A DNA stretch of 7,203 nt from CAZXCQ01 sp964639275 (GTDB lineage: Bacteria; Desulfobacterota; DSM-4660; Desulfatiglandales; Desulfatiglandaceae): NCBI GenBank assembly GCA_964639275.1, contig CAZXCQ010000310.1:1-7203 (forward strand), read 5' to 3'. Both the position numbers and the translations under genes were made by a program. The notes under the pieces are model-generated. The model was given only the letters and a program-made list of their open reading frames with translations. It searched no databases and had not been told where the DNA came from. Shown here one piece after another: positions 1 through 5,323 of this stretch (position 1 is the stretch's first letter; each line of letters starts with the position of its first letter).

Positions 1-7
1 GACCCCC

Positions 8-126
8 ATGCCACACCACAATCGATCTATCCCCGGGTTTTTGAGAAGTTACCTATAAAGGATCCATATTGGCTGTCATTAACTTCTCAGAAACCCGCAA
101 GGGGTGAATAGATTCCAGTGTAGCAT
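8..126. repeat. Palindromic (hairpin) intergenic repeat, copy 1
   Basis: The arm at 8-51 (beginning ATGCCACACC, ending GAGAAGTTA) is the imperfect reverse complement of 80-126 (beginning TAACTTCTCA, ending GTAGCAT), with a 28-nt loop between them. The left arm, extended one base to 8-52, matches 7023-7067 at 38 of 45 positions without gaps, so this is a dispersed family and not a chance hairpin. It starts 6 nt beyond the SDR stop codon, so it may protect or end the operon transcript. No T-run follows it on the minus strand, so it is not a classical intrinsic terminator. Bases 1-7 resemble the reverse complement of the loop edge of copy 2 (7003-7008), which suggests the element continues to the left of the window. 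Confidence 0.85.
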
Positions 127-131
127 CTTCC

Positions 132-890
132 TTACCAGGCCATCCAGCCTCCATCCACCGGCAGGGTCACGCCGTGGACAAAGTCCGAGGCCGGGGAGGC
201 CAAAAAAAGGGTGGCCCCGGCAATATCCCCGGGCCTGCCCCATCGGCCGGCAGGTGTTCTATTGATAATGGACCGGGAACGTTCTGGATCCCTTTGAAGC
301 GCCTCTGTCAGTTCGGTGGCAAAAAAACCGGGCGCAATGGCATTGACATTGATCCCCTTGCTCGCCCAGTCATTGGCCAGCGCCTTGGTGAGACCTGCGA
401 TCCCATGTTTTGAGGCAGCATAGGCGATGACGTTGATCCCACCCTGAAAGCTCAGTACAGACGCGATGTTGATGATCTTTCCCTTGCCCTTTCCAAGCAT
501 TACCCGGCCAGCGGCCTGGGAGAGGATAAGGGTTGCGGTGAGATCGATCTCTATCGTTGAATCCCAGTCCACCAGGGAATACTCGGCAGCAGACGCCCGC
601 CGGATAATCCCTGCGTTGTTGACCAGTATATTAACATCTCCCATCCGCTCCAACACCGCTGGGATCACCCTATCGGTATGATCTCTGCGGGTGAGATCGG
701 CCACATGGTGGACATATCGTCTCCCGAGATCGACGACAGCCTTCTCCACCTCCTGGAGGGGGCTTCGGCTGACCACAGCAATATCCGCCCCTGCCTCCGC
801 CAGGGCCAAGGTAATCGCCCTGCCAATGCCCTTTGCCCCGCCGGTAACCACGGCGACCTGCCCATTGATCCGAAACCTGTCCAAGATCAT
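132..890 (-). CDS. SDR-family oxidoreductase, KduD / gluconate 5-dehydrogenase-like
   Basis: This is a 252-residue cytoplasmic NAD(P)-dependent short-chain dehydrogenase of classical length. Visible motifs are the cofactor loop TGGAKGIG (16-23), D65, NNAG (91-94), the catalytic Ser144 in NIAS, and Tyr157/Lys161 in YAASK. The C-terminal PAGRWGRPGD and VDGGWMAW, the N-terminal MILDRF and the SFQGGI stretch closely resemble E. coli KduD as I remember it (2-dehydro-3-deoxy-D-gluconate 5-dehydrogenase). The family also contains gluconate 5-dehydrogenases and 3-oxoacyl reductases, so the substrate is not fixed. Lys20 and Arg42 suggest NADP(H) preference (inference). The usual tetrad Asn position is Asp116. 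The start agrees with KduD, and AGGG lies 8 nt upstream. It begins 10 nt after the beta-subunit stop and is the last gene of the oxidoreductase operon, so it probably makes or consumes the 2-oxoacid or an upstream hydroxyacid. Confidence 0.95.
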   Translation of the reverse strand: MILDRFRINGQVAVVTGGAKGIGRAITLALAEAGADIAVVSRSPLQEVEKAVVDLGRRYVHHVADLTRRDHTDRVIPAVLERMGDVNILVNNAGIIRRASAAEYSLVDWDSTIEIDLTATLILSQAAGRVMLGKGKGKIINIASVLSFQGGINVIAYAASKHGIAGLTKALANDWASKGINVNAIAPGFFATELTEALQRDPERSRSIINRTPAGRWGRPGDIAGATLFLASPASDFVHGVTLPVDGGWMAW

Positions 891-900
891 CTTGAAGACC

Positions 901-1818
901 CTATTCTCCTTTTTCGGGCCGCTTCAAAAGCCCGTGTTTCTCGATGTTGGCATCGGCCACGGCCTGTATCTCCTTGACTACCTCGCGACCTTCATTGGTT
1001 GCAAAGAGGTGGCCAAAGCGCTTCTGGGCCCTCAGGTAATCCTCCACCGGTATCTGTTTTTTGATCTTGCGTACGCCTGTGATGGTCCCGTTTTCCATTT
1101 CGAAAAGGGGAATCAGTCCGCACTGAACACCCAGCCGGGCTACCTCCAGTGTACGGTCTGATGGAAACCCCCATACGGAAGGGCAGGTGGTATCTATCTG
1201 GATATAGCGTGGCCCATGGATCTTCATTGCCTTTTGGACCTTCTTCTCCAGGTCTTTGAGATAGGCAATCGATGCCGTTGCCACATAAGGGACACCATGG
1301 GCAGCTACAATGGCGGGGAGATCCTTTTTTCTCTCGGTCTTGCCTATGGATTCTTTACCCGCCGGCTCTGTCGTCGTGGCAGCATACTGGGGAGTCGCAC
1401 CACTACGCTGCCCTCCGGTGTTCATATAGGCACCGTTGTCTACACAGATATAGAGCACATCATCTCCCCGTTCCAGCATCCCGGAGAGCGCCCCAAAACC
1501 GATATCAAAGGTCGATCCGTCCCCCCCGATGACCAGGACACGCACATCATCCCGTTTTTGCGCCTTCAGGGCCGCCACAATCCCGGTGGCGATGGAAGGC
1601 CCGTTCTCAAAGAGGTGGTGAATCCAGGGTACCCTCCATGGGGAATACCCATAAGGGGATGTAAATGTCTCAAGGCAACCCGTCGGTGTGACAACGATGA
1701 CATTATTGCCCGTGGCCCTCAGGATGTGCCTAACCGCCAGGGCCATCCCACATCCATGACAGGCCCTGTGCCCTGAAACGAAAAGCTCCTCTCGGGTGTC
1801 ACGCTGTTGGCTGTTCAT
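901..1818 (-). CDS. porB: 2-oxoacid:ferredoxin oxidoreductase, beta subunit (TPP-binding; pyruvate/ketoisovalerate type)
   Basis: This 305-residue catalytic subunit binds thiamine diphosphate and a [4Fe-4S] cluster. The TPP/Mg motif runs from GGDGS (98-102) to DNGAYMNTGGQ (127-137). Cysteines at 20, 23 (ACHGCG), 48 (TGCLE) and 212 (TCPSVWGF) match the four cluster ligands known for archaeal-type PorB. The frame is open for 57 more codons upstream, but that part overlaps the alpha gene and lacks family character. The chosen ATG has GGGAG 6 nt upstream, overlapping the alpha stop codon, and begins 10 nt after that stop. With the gamma, delta and alpha genes it forms a complete four-gene complex that decarboxylates a 2-oxoacid to acyl-CoA and passes electrons to ferredoxin. 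Pyruvate is the default guess; 2-oxoisovalerate or phenylglyoxylate enzymes share this layout and cannot be excluded. Confidence 0.96.
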   Translation of the reverse strand: MNSQQRDTREELFVSGHRACHGCGMALAVRHILRATGNNVIVVTPTGCLETFTSPYGYSPWRVPWIHHLFENGPSIATGIVAALKAQKRDDVRVLVIGGDGSTFDIGFGALSGMLERGDDVLYICVDNGAYMNTGGQRSGATPQYAATTTEPAGKESIGKTERKKDLPAIVAAHGVPYVATASIAYLKDLEKKVQKAMKIHGPRYIQIDTTCPSVWGFPSDRTLEVARLGVQCGLIPLFEMENGTITGVRKIKKQIPVEDYLRAQKRFGHLFATNEGREVVKEIQAVADANIEKHGLLKRPEKGE

Positions 1819-1828
1819 ATTTGGCTCC

Positions 1829-3019
1829 CTATGGCAAAATAGCCGGATTGAGGCCTGCCCAATAAGGTTCCTCCGCTGGAAGACCCGATTTGAGCATGTC
1901 TTCAGTCTTCTGAGTAATCTCCCTGACCAGATCTTTGTCCACTTCCCGTCCGCCCAGACCGGCCACGACATCCAATACGAGGGGGGCATCCGATCTCCCG
2001 CAGAGCATCGCCTTTAGATCCATCCCCACCGCCCCTTCGCTCCCCATGGAGAAATTGGCCTCTATGACCGCAACCGCCCGGGCCTCCTTGATGGCATCGC
2101 GGATGTCCTCCCTCGGAAAGGGCCGATAGCAACGGATCTTGACGAGCCCGACCCGCTTGCCGTCAGAACGCAGCTCATCCACCGCCTCTTTCATTGTGCC
2201 GGTCATGGATCCCATGGCCACCAAAATGATTTCGGCATCCTCGGTGCGGTAGGCCTCTATGAGACCTCCATGATTGCGTCCGGTAATCTCGGCCAGTTCA
2301 GAAAAGACCTCTTTGATCCTCTCCTTTCCATGTTGCATTGCCTGGTGGACGGAATATTTGAATTCCATAAGCATATCTTCTTCCGCATAAGATCCCCAGC
2401 TCTTTGGGTCTTTTACATCCAGAAAATTGACCGGTTGAAATGGGGGCAAGAACCGATCCACAACCTCCTGCTCCAACAGGATCACGCGTTCGTATGAATG
2501 GGTCAGTATCCAGCCATCCATACAGACCATGACCGGAAGGAGGATTCCCGGATCTTCTGCGATCCTGAAGGCGGCGATATGGGTGTCATACGCCTCCTGG
2601 CTACCTTCCACATAGAACTGTATGATCCCGGAGTCCCGCAGGCTGATTGTGTCCTGGTGATCCACCTGAATACTGATGGGAGCGGAGATATTTCGGTTTA
2701 CCCCGGTAATGACAAATGGCAAACGCATCCCGGCGCTTGCATATATAACCTCTGTCATCAGCAACAGACCCTGGGACGAAGATGCCGTGTAGGCGCGGCT
2801 CCCTGCCGCTGAGGCACCGCTGACAACACTGGCCGCTGAAAATTCAGATTCTACCCTGACATACTGGGAATCAAACTCCCCGTCAGCTACCATCTTGGCA
2901 AGCCGCTCTACGATGTGGGTCTGAGGGCTGATGGGGTAAGCGGAAATTACATGGGCCCGGCAGGCGCTCACGGCAAAGGCGACTGCTTCGGAACCCTCTA
3001 TGACCCTGGCTTCACTCAT
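1829..3019 (-). CDS. porA: 2-oxoacid:ferredoxin oxidoreductase, alpha subunit
   Basis: This 396-residue alpha subunit has the usual length for the split (four-gene) enzymes. Domain I (about 1-240) is the pyrimidine-binding TPP-fold domain, with AYPISPQT (27-34), the acidic VESEFSAA (56-63) and TASSSQGLLLM, then NRNISAPISI and DGWILTHSYE. Domain II (about 255-396) has the transketolase-C-like IILVAMGSMTGT and VGLVKIRCYRPFP. Two ATGs are possible. The one at 3019 is preferred because AGGAG lies just upstream and the frame starts 1 nt after the ferredoxin stop; the upstream ATG at 3034 would overlap the ferredoxin gene and add five residues. Alpha and beta together build the active site, and alpha binds the substrate and CoA end. 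No feature I can read from the sequence decides between pyruvate and other 2-oxoacids. Confidence 0.96.
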   Translation of the reverse strand: MSEARVIEGSEAVAFAVSACRAHVISAYPISPQTHIVERLAKMVADGEFDSQYVRVESEFSAASVVSGASAAGSRAYTASSSQGLLLMTEVIYASAGMRLPFVITGVNRNISAPISIQVDHQDTISLRDSGIIQFYVEGSQEAYDTHIAAFRIAEDPGILLPVMVCMDGWILTHSYERVILLEQEVVDRFLPPFQPVNFLDVKDPKSWGSYAEEDMLMEFKYSVHQAMQHGKERIKEVFSELAEITGRNHGGLIEAYRTEDAEIILVAMGSMTGTMKEAVDELRSDGKRVGLVKIRCYRPFPREDIRDAIKEARAVAVIEANFSMGSEGAVGMDLKAMLCGRSDAPLVLDVVAGLGGREVDKDLVREITQKTEDMLKSGLPAEEPYWAGLNPAILP

Positions 3020-3020
3020 G

Positions 3021-3278
3021 TCATTTCTCCTCATTTACCATCTCTATTGCCTCTTCCGGGCATTCGTACGCGCACAGGCCACACCCCTTGCAATAGTCGT
3101 AGTCGATGATGTAGACTTTATCCACCACCTGCACGGCACTGTCCGGACATACGTCTTGGCATTGCCCGCATGCCTTGCAAAGCTCCATGTCAAGTACCGG
3201 CCTTTGGTCTCTCCAGTTGCCGGTCTTATACCCCAAAGAGCTTCCTCCCTTGACAACCGCCCCCGGCGTGATCTTCAT
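3021..3278 (-). CDS. porD: 2-oxoacid:ferredoxin oxidoreductase, delta subunit (2x[4Fe-4S] ferredoxin)
   Basis: This is an 85-residue ferredoxin subunit that carries electrons from the beta-subunit cluster to free ferredoxin. It has two complete CxxCxxCxxxCP motifs, with Cys 34/37/40/44 and 63/66/69/73, each expected to hold one [4Fe-4S] cluster. The N-terminal GSSLGYKTGNWRDQRPV is the typical PorD leader that docks onto the complex and is absent from free ferredoxins. The start is clear: AGGAGGAG lies 4 nt upstream, and the ATG overlaps the gamma stop codon as ATGA, so translation is coupled. Length and arrangement are standard for the family. Confidence 0.97.
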   Translation of the reverse strand: MKITPGAVVKGGSSLGYKTGNWRDQRPVLDMELCKACGQCQDVCPDSAVQVVDKVYIIDYDYCKGCGLCAYECPEEAIEMVNEEK

Positions 3279-3829
3279 TTTTCTCCTCCTGCCAGCCTTT
3301 GGTAGCTCTCCTGGACAAGCTGCACATTTTTTTCGCCCAATTCTCCAGGAAACTTTATCCGAACCGCGTTAAGTACGGCATCGAGGCTCAGTTCCCGGGT
3401 CACCGCTGCAAAGGCACCCAAGAGGGCGGTATTCATGATGGGCCGGCCAAGGATTTTTCGCGCCAGGTCCTCTGCCGAAAAGGTGAACACGTGAAAGTCA
3501 CCATTGAGGCCAAGTTCCTCCGCACTCCTGTCCGTGTTCACCAGAACCATCCCTCTCGATTTGACCCCCTCAAGGACCCGGACCTCCTTGAGGATAGTCG
3601 GGTCCTGCAAGATGATGTAATCCGGGTTTTTGACCCTGCTCCGGATGCGGATGGGATGGTCGCTGAGGCGGCAAAAGGCCATTATGGGTTTGCCACGCCT
3701 TTCTCCTCCACCCCCAAGAAAGGGGAAGGCCTGGCCATACTTTCCATCCTCCAGGGCCGCAATGGCCATGAATTGGGCCAGCACCAAAGAGCCCTGTCCT
3801 CCCCTGCCATGAATCGAGATTTCCTTCAT
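3275..3829 (-). CDS. porC: 2-oxoacid:ferredoxin oxidoreductase, gamma subunit
   Basis: This 184-residue gamma subunit belongs to the POR/KOR catalytic-domain family and is the first structural gene of the complex. Visible motifs are GRGGQG (8-13), GKYGQAFPF (29-37), ERRGKPIMAF (43-52), RIRSRVKNPDYIILQD (61-76) and the MNTALLGAF stretch in the C-terminal half. Most relatives I recall have FFGVERRG. Here the loop reads FLGGGGERRG, apparently two residues longer with four glycines (39-42). The start has GGAGG 6 nt upstream. The gene lies 58 nt downstream of the iclR stop with no convincing promoter between, so it is probably co-transcribed with the regulator. Related IorB-type proteins share the fold, but the neighbouring delta, alpha and beta genes fix this one as the gamma chain. 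Confidence 0.95.
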   Translation of the reverse strand: MKEISIHGRGGQGSLVLAQFMAIAALEDGKYGQAFPFLGGGGERRGKPIMAFCRLSDHPIRIRSRVKNPDYIILQDPTILKEVRVLEGVKSRGMVLVNTDRSAEELGLNGDFHVFTFSAEDLARKILGRPIMNTALLGAFAAVTRELSLDAVLNAVRIKFPGELGEKNVQLVQESYQRLAGGEK

Positions 3830-3843
3830 GAATAACCTCCAGT

Positions 3844-3881
3844 GATTTTCCGAATGATTGTCCCCAGAACGACCGAAAATC
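3844..3881. repeat. Short inverted repeat between iclR and porC
   Basis: GATTTTC at 3844-3850 and GAAAATC at 3875-3881 are perfect 7-bp arms separated by 24 nt, inside the 58-nt gap before the porC ribosome binding site. This could be an operator-like site or a weak mRNA structure. The arms are short enough to arise by chance, and no promoter hexamers accompany them. Confidence 0.3.
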
Positions 3882-3887
3882 CTTTTG

Positions 3888-4652
3888 TTATTCCAAAATC
3901 GCTACCTCGGTTAGATCTCTGGAAATCTTCTCAGAGGTCTCTTTTACCAATTGGATCATCTCTTTGTTGATCCTTTTCATGGTCATCCTGAAGACAGGCC
4001 CGGTACAGCTAATACTTGCTACCATCTTATCCTTCGCCCGAACCGGCGCTGCAACACACCGTACGCCTTCATAATACTCCTCGTCATCGATGGCATATCC
4101 CTGTTTCTTGACCTTCTCAAGCTCTTCCATCAATTCATCAAAATCGGTGATGGTCTTCTTTCCGTATTTTTTTAGTGGCACACCCTGATAGATTTCGTGC
4201 AAACGCTCCCTTGTTAAATCCGAGAGTAGAACTTTTCCACTGGCAGCGGCGTGAGGCTCGGTGGTCCAGCCCACAAAGGTAGGCAATGTGAGTCCTCTAG
4301 GGTTGCCTACCTTACTGATGCAGGTTATTTTTTCATTCCGCAATATATACATGCTGACAACTTCCCCGGCCTTCTCATATAGCTCTTCCAGATACCCCTC
4401 TGCAATCTTTCTAATGTCCAAATTTGCCAGAATGACAGAACTGATATGCAACAATTTTAGACCAAGGGAATATCTTTTGGTCTCTTTGTCCTGGGCGATG
4501 TAGCCGTGCCTGGAAAAGGTATTGAGAATACGGTGGGTCGTGCTCTTTGGGAAATCCAGGGTCCTGCTGATTTCAGATACCGAAAGACCTCTGGGGTACC
4601 CACCAAGCAATTCAAGGACCTTTATGGTCTTTTCGAGCGTTCCCATCGACAT
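3888..4652 (-). CDS. IclR-family transcriptional regulator
   Basis: This is a 254-residue DNA-binding regulator of normal IclR length. The N-terminal winged helix-turn-helix spans about 6-62 (LSVSEISRTLDFPKSTTHRIL, then the wing GYIAQDKETKRYSLG). The effector domain follows, with GWTTEPHAAASGKVLL (128-143), DDEEYYEGVRCVAAPV (189-204) and ASISCTGP (212-219), the usual ligand-pocket signature. The ATG at 4724 would add 24 residues that do not look like the family. The ATG at 4652 (or 4646) is chosen because the HTH follows directly and a candidate promoter covers 4710-4737. No start has a clear Shine-Dalgarno sequence. It lies upstream of and in line with the oxidoreductase genes, so it probably controls them and itself. 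Some IclR members (KdgR) regulate sugar-acid catabolism, which fits the KduD-like SDR, but the ligand is unknown. An 11-bp perfect inverted repeat lies inside the gene. Confidence 0.93.
   Translation of the reverse strand: MSMGTLEKTIKVLELLGGYPRGLSVSEISRTLDFPKSTTHRILNTFSRHGYIAQDKETKRYSLGLKLLHISSVILANLDIRKIAEGYLEELYEKAGEVVSMYILRNEKITCISKVGNPRGLTLPTFVGWTTEPHAAASGKVLLSDLTRERLHEIYQGVPLKKYGKKTITDFDELMEELEKVKKQGYAIDDEEYYEGVRCVAAPVRAKDKMVASISCTGPVFRMTMKRINKEMIQLVKETSEKISRDLTEVAILE
4276..4313. repeat. Perfect 11-bp inverted repeat inside iclR
   Basis: AAGGTAGGCAA at 4276-4286 and TTGCCTACCTT at 4303-4313 are exact reverse complements around a 16-nt loop. The stretch is coding on the minus strand (KVGNPRGLTLPTF in the effector domain). 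The iclR mRNA would form a long stem-loop here. No U-run follows, so it is not a terminator. Confidence 0.7.
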
Positions 4653-4709
4653 AACCAAATTCGGATGCCTGTTCCATATTTTGGAATGGTGTTCTAGGAT
4701 GCTATGTAA

Positions 4710-4737
4710 ATTAGCCACACACATTAATGTTTGTCAA
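4710..4737 (-). promoter_or_regulatory. Candidate promoter of the iclR-por operon
   Basis: On the minus strand a perfect TTGACA (4737-4732) is followed after 16 nt by GCTAAT (4715-4710), which matches four of six -10 consensus bases. Transcription would start near 4703, about 50 nt before the ATG at 4652 and downstream of the alternative ATG at 4724. This supports the shorter protein. Confidence 0.4.
4717..4734. promoter_or_regulatory. Candidate operator: 18-bp palindrome overlapping the iclR promoter
   Basis: ACACACATTAATGTTTGT at 4717-4734 has a perfect 10-bp core palindrome (ACATTAATGT, 4721-4730), one mismatched pair, then three more matched pairs on each side. It sits between the proposed -35 and -10 and overlaps the end of the -35. 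That is where a dimeric IclR-type repressor would block its own promoter. The binding protein is inferred and not shown. Confidence 0.45.
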
Positions 4738-4886
4738 TCACTTTTTTCATTTTTTTGCCCTCTGAAAACACACTAGCACTTTGAAACTGGGGCCATGGGG
4801 ATTGCGTTTTTCGGGTGCGAAACTCGCCTATAAGATAACGTAAGGCATTCACCCCCATTTATTGAAAAAACAACCCATTTTTCTCA

Positions 4887-4917
4887 TTGACAACAAGTGT
4901 TTCCTATGTGAGATTAT
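4887..4917 (+). promoter_or_regulatory. Candidate plus-strand promoter upstream of the iclR relic and iorB
   Basis: A perfect TTGACA (4887-4892) is followed after a long 19-nt spacer by GATTAT (4912-4917). The -10 is preceded by TGA (4909-4911), giving an extended -10 that could offset the poor spacing. It would drive transcription rightwards into the relic and iorB. Confidence 0.35.
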
Positions 4918-4930
4918 AGTCAGATTTATC

Positions 4931-4948
4931 GAACCACTGTGAGGGTTC
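4931..4948. promoter_or_regulatory. Candidate operator: GAACC-N8-GGTTC palindrome
   Basis: Perfect 5-bp arms GAACC (4931-4935) and GGTTC (4944-4948) flank 8 nt, just downstream of the expected start of the plus-strand promoter. Its 18-bp span equals that of the palindrome at 4717-4734, but the sequence differs. It may have been the operator of the now-decayed second IclR regulator (inference). Confidence 0.3.
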
Positions 4949-4960
4949 AATAATAAGTAG

Positions 4961-5175
4961 CGGGCCCGTGACCTGGACGATCAGGAGAACGAAGCGCAGA
5001 ACCGCATATCCGGTGCGTGGGTGCCCCGGTCCTCGATATCAAGGATAGGGTTTGTGCTGTCATAAGCATCGCCGGCCTGGTCACCCGTTTTGATGGTGAA
5101 TACCTGCTGAAGCTGTCTACAGATATTATGAGGGCTGCAAGGGAATTGTCTGAAAAGATGGGGTATCCCGGTTGA
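4961..5175 (+). pseudogene. Relic of a second IclR-family regulator (C-terminal part, frameshifted)
   Basis: From 5017 the frame reads VGAPVLDIKDRVCAVISIAG, then LVTRF, and ends ARELSEKMGYPG before TGA at 5173-5175. This is the characteristic end of an IclR effector domain. Just upstream, in a different frame (4961-5005), RARDLDDQENEAQNR matches the segment that normally precedes it; compare GYAIDDEEYYEGVRCVAAPV in the intact iclR nearby. One frameshift therefore separates the two pieces, an in-frame TAG lies at 4958-4960, and the HTH and first half of the effector domain are missing. I found no N-terminal remnant between 4738 and 4960. The relic cannot make a functional regulator. It suggests that iorB or the genes before it once had their own IclR regulator. 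Confidence 0.75.
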
Positions 5176-5323
5176 TCGCCCTATCGAACTGCCAGTTTTG
5201 AAAATGGCTAAATGGATACCTTTTGTTTATAAACCGGATAAAGAGAAGGTTCACATCGAAACTCTGACCTGTGTGAAATCCGGTCTCTTTGCTGATCTGT
5301 TTAGGAAAGAAGCGATATCATGA
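5132..5323 (+). pseudogene. Unrecognised open tail coupled to iorB (possible remnant of a lost upstream gene)
   Basis: A frame open from 5132, after a TGA at 5129-5131, reads IPVDRPIELPVLKMAKW, continues through FVYKPDK, KVHIETLTCVKSG and ends LFADLFRKEAIS. Its TGA at 5321-5323 overlaps the iorB ATG as ATGA, the typical junction between co-translated genes. The composition looks coding, but I do not recognise a family. The only ATG (5204) would give 39 residues and has no Shine-Dalgarno sequence. The frame overlaps the end of the IclR relic (to 5175). The simplest reading is that the 3' end of a former upstream gene was fused by deletion to the IclR relic, leaving the coupled stop in place. 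It does not look like the ferredoxin-domain end of an IorA. A genuine short gene is the alternative. Confidence 0.4.

Larger units (their letters stand above)
4738..4960. other. AT-rich divergent intergenic region
   Basis: No credible coding region is seen here. The stretch at 4741-4756 is T-rich. A small imperfect hairpin lies at 4804-4827 (TTTCG/CGAAA arms, then an internal loop and a GCG/CGC closing stem). A plus-strand promoter candidate and a palindrome lie near the right end and are listed separately. The region separates the minus-strand iclR operon from the plus-strand relics and iorB. Confidence 0.6.

Noticed and set aside
1216..1776. 186-codon plus-strand open frame
   Set aside because: It lies wholly inside porB on the opposite strand and its translation has no recognisable domain, so it is a shadow of a G+C-rich gene.
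1819..1989. N-terminal extension of the beta subunit to the ATG at 1989
   Set aside because: It overlaps the alpha-subunit C-terminus in another frame and has no family resemblance; the ATG at 1818 has GGGAG at proper spacing.
3299..3835. 178-codon plus-strand open frame
   Set aside because: It lies opposite the gamma subunit, which has clear motifs and a ribosome binding site.
4653..4724. 24-residue extension of IclR to the ATG at 4724
   Set aside because: The candidate promoter and operator lie across 4710-4737, there is no Shine-Dalgarno sequence, and the HTH begins right after the ATG at 4652. Not excluded outright.
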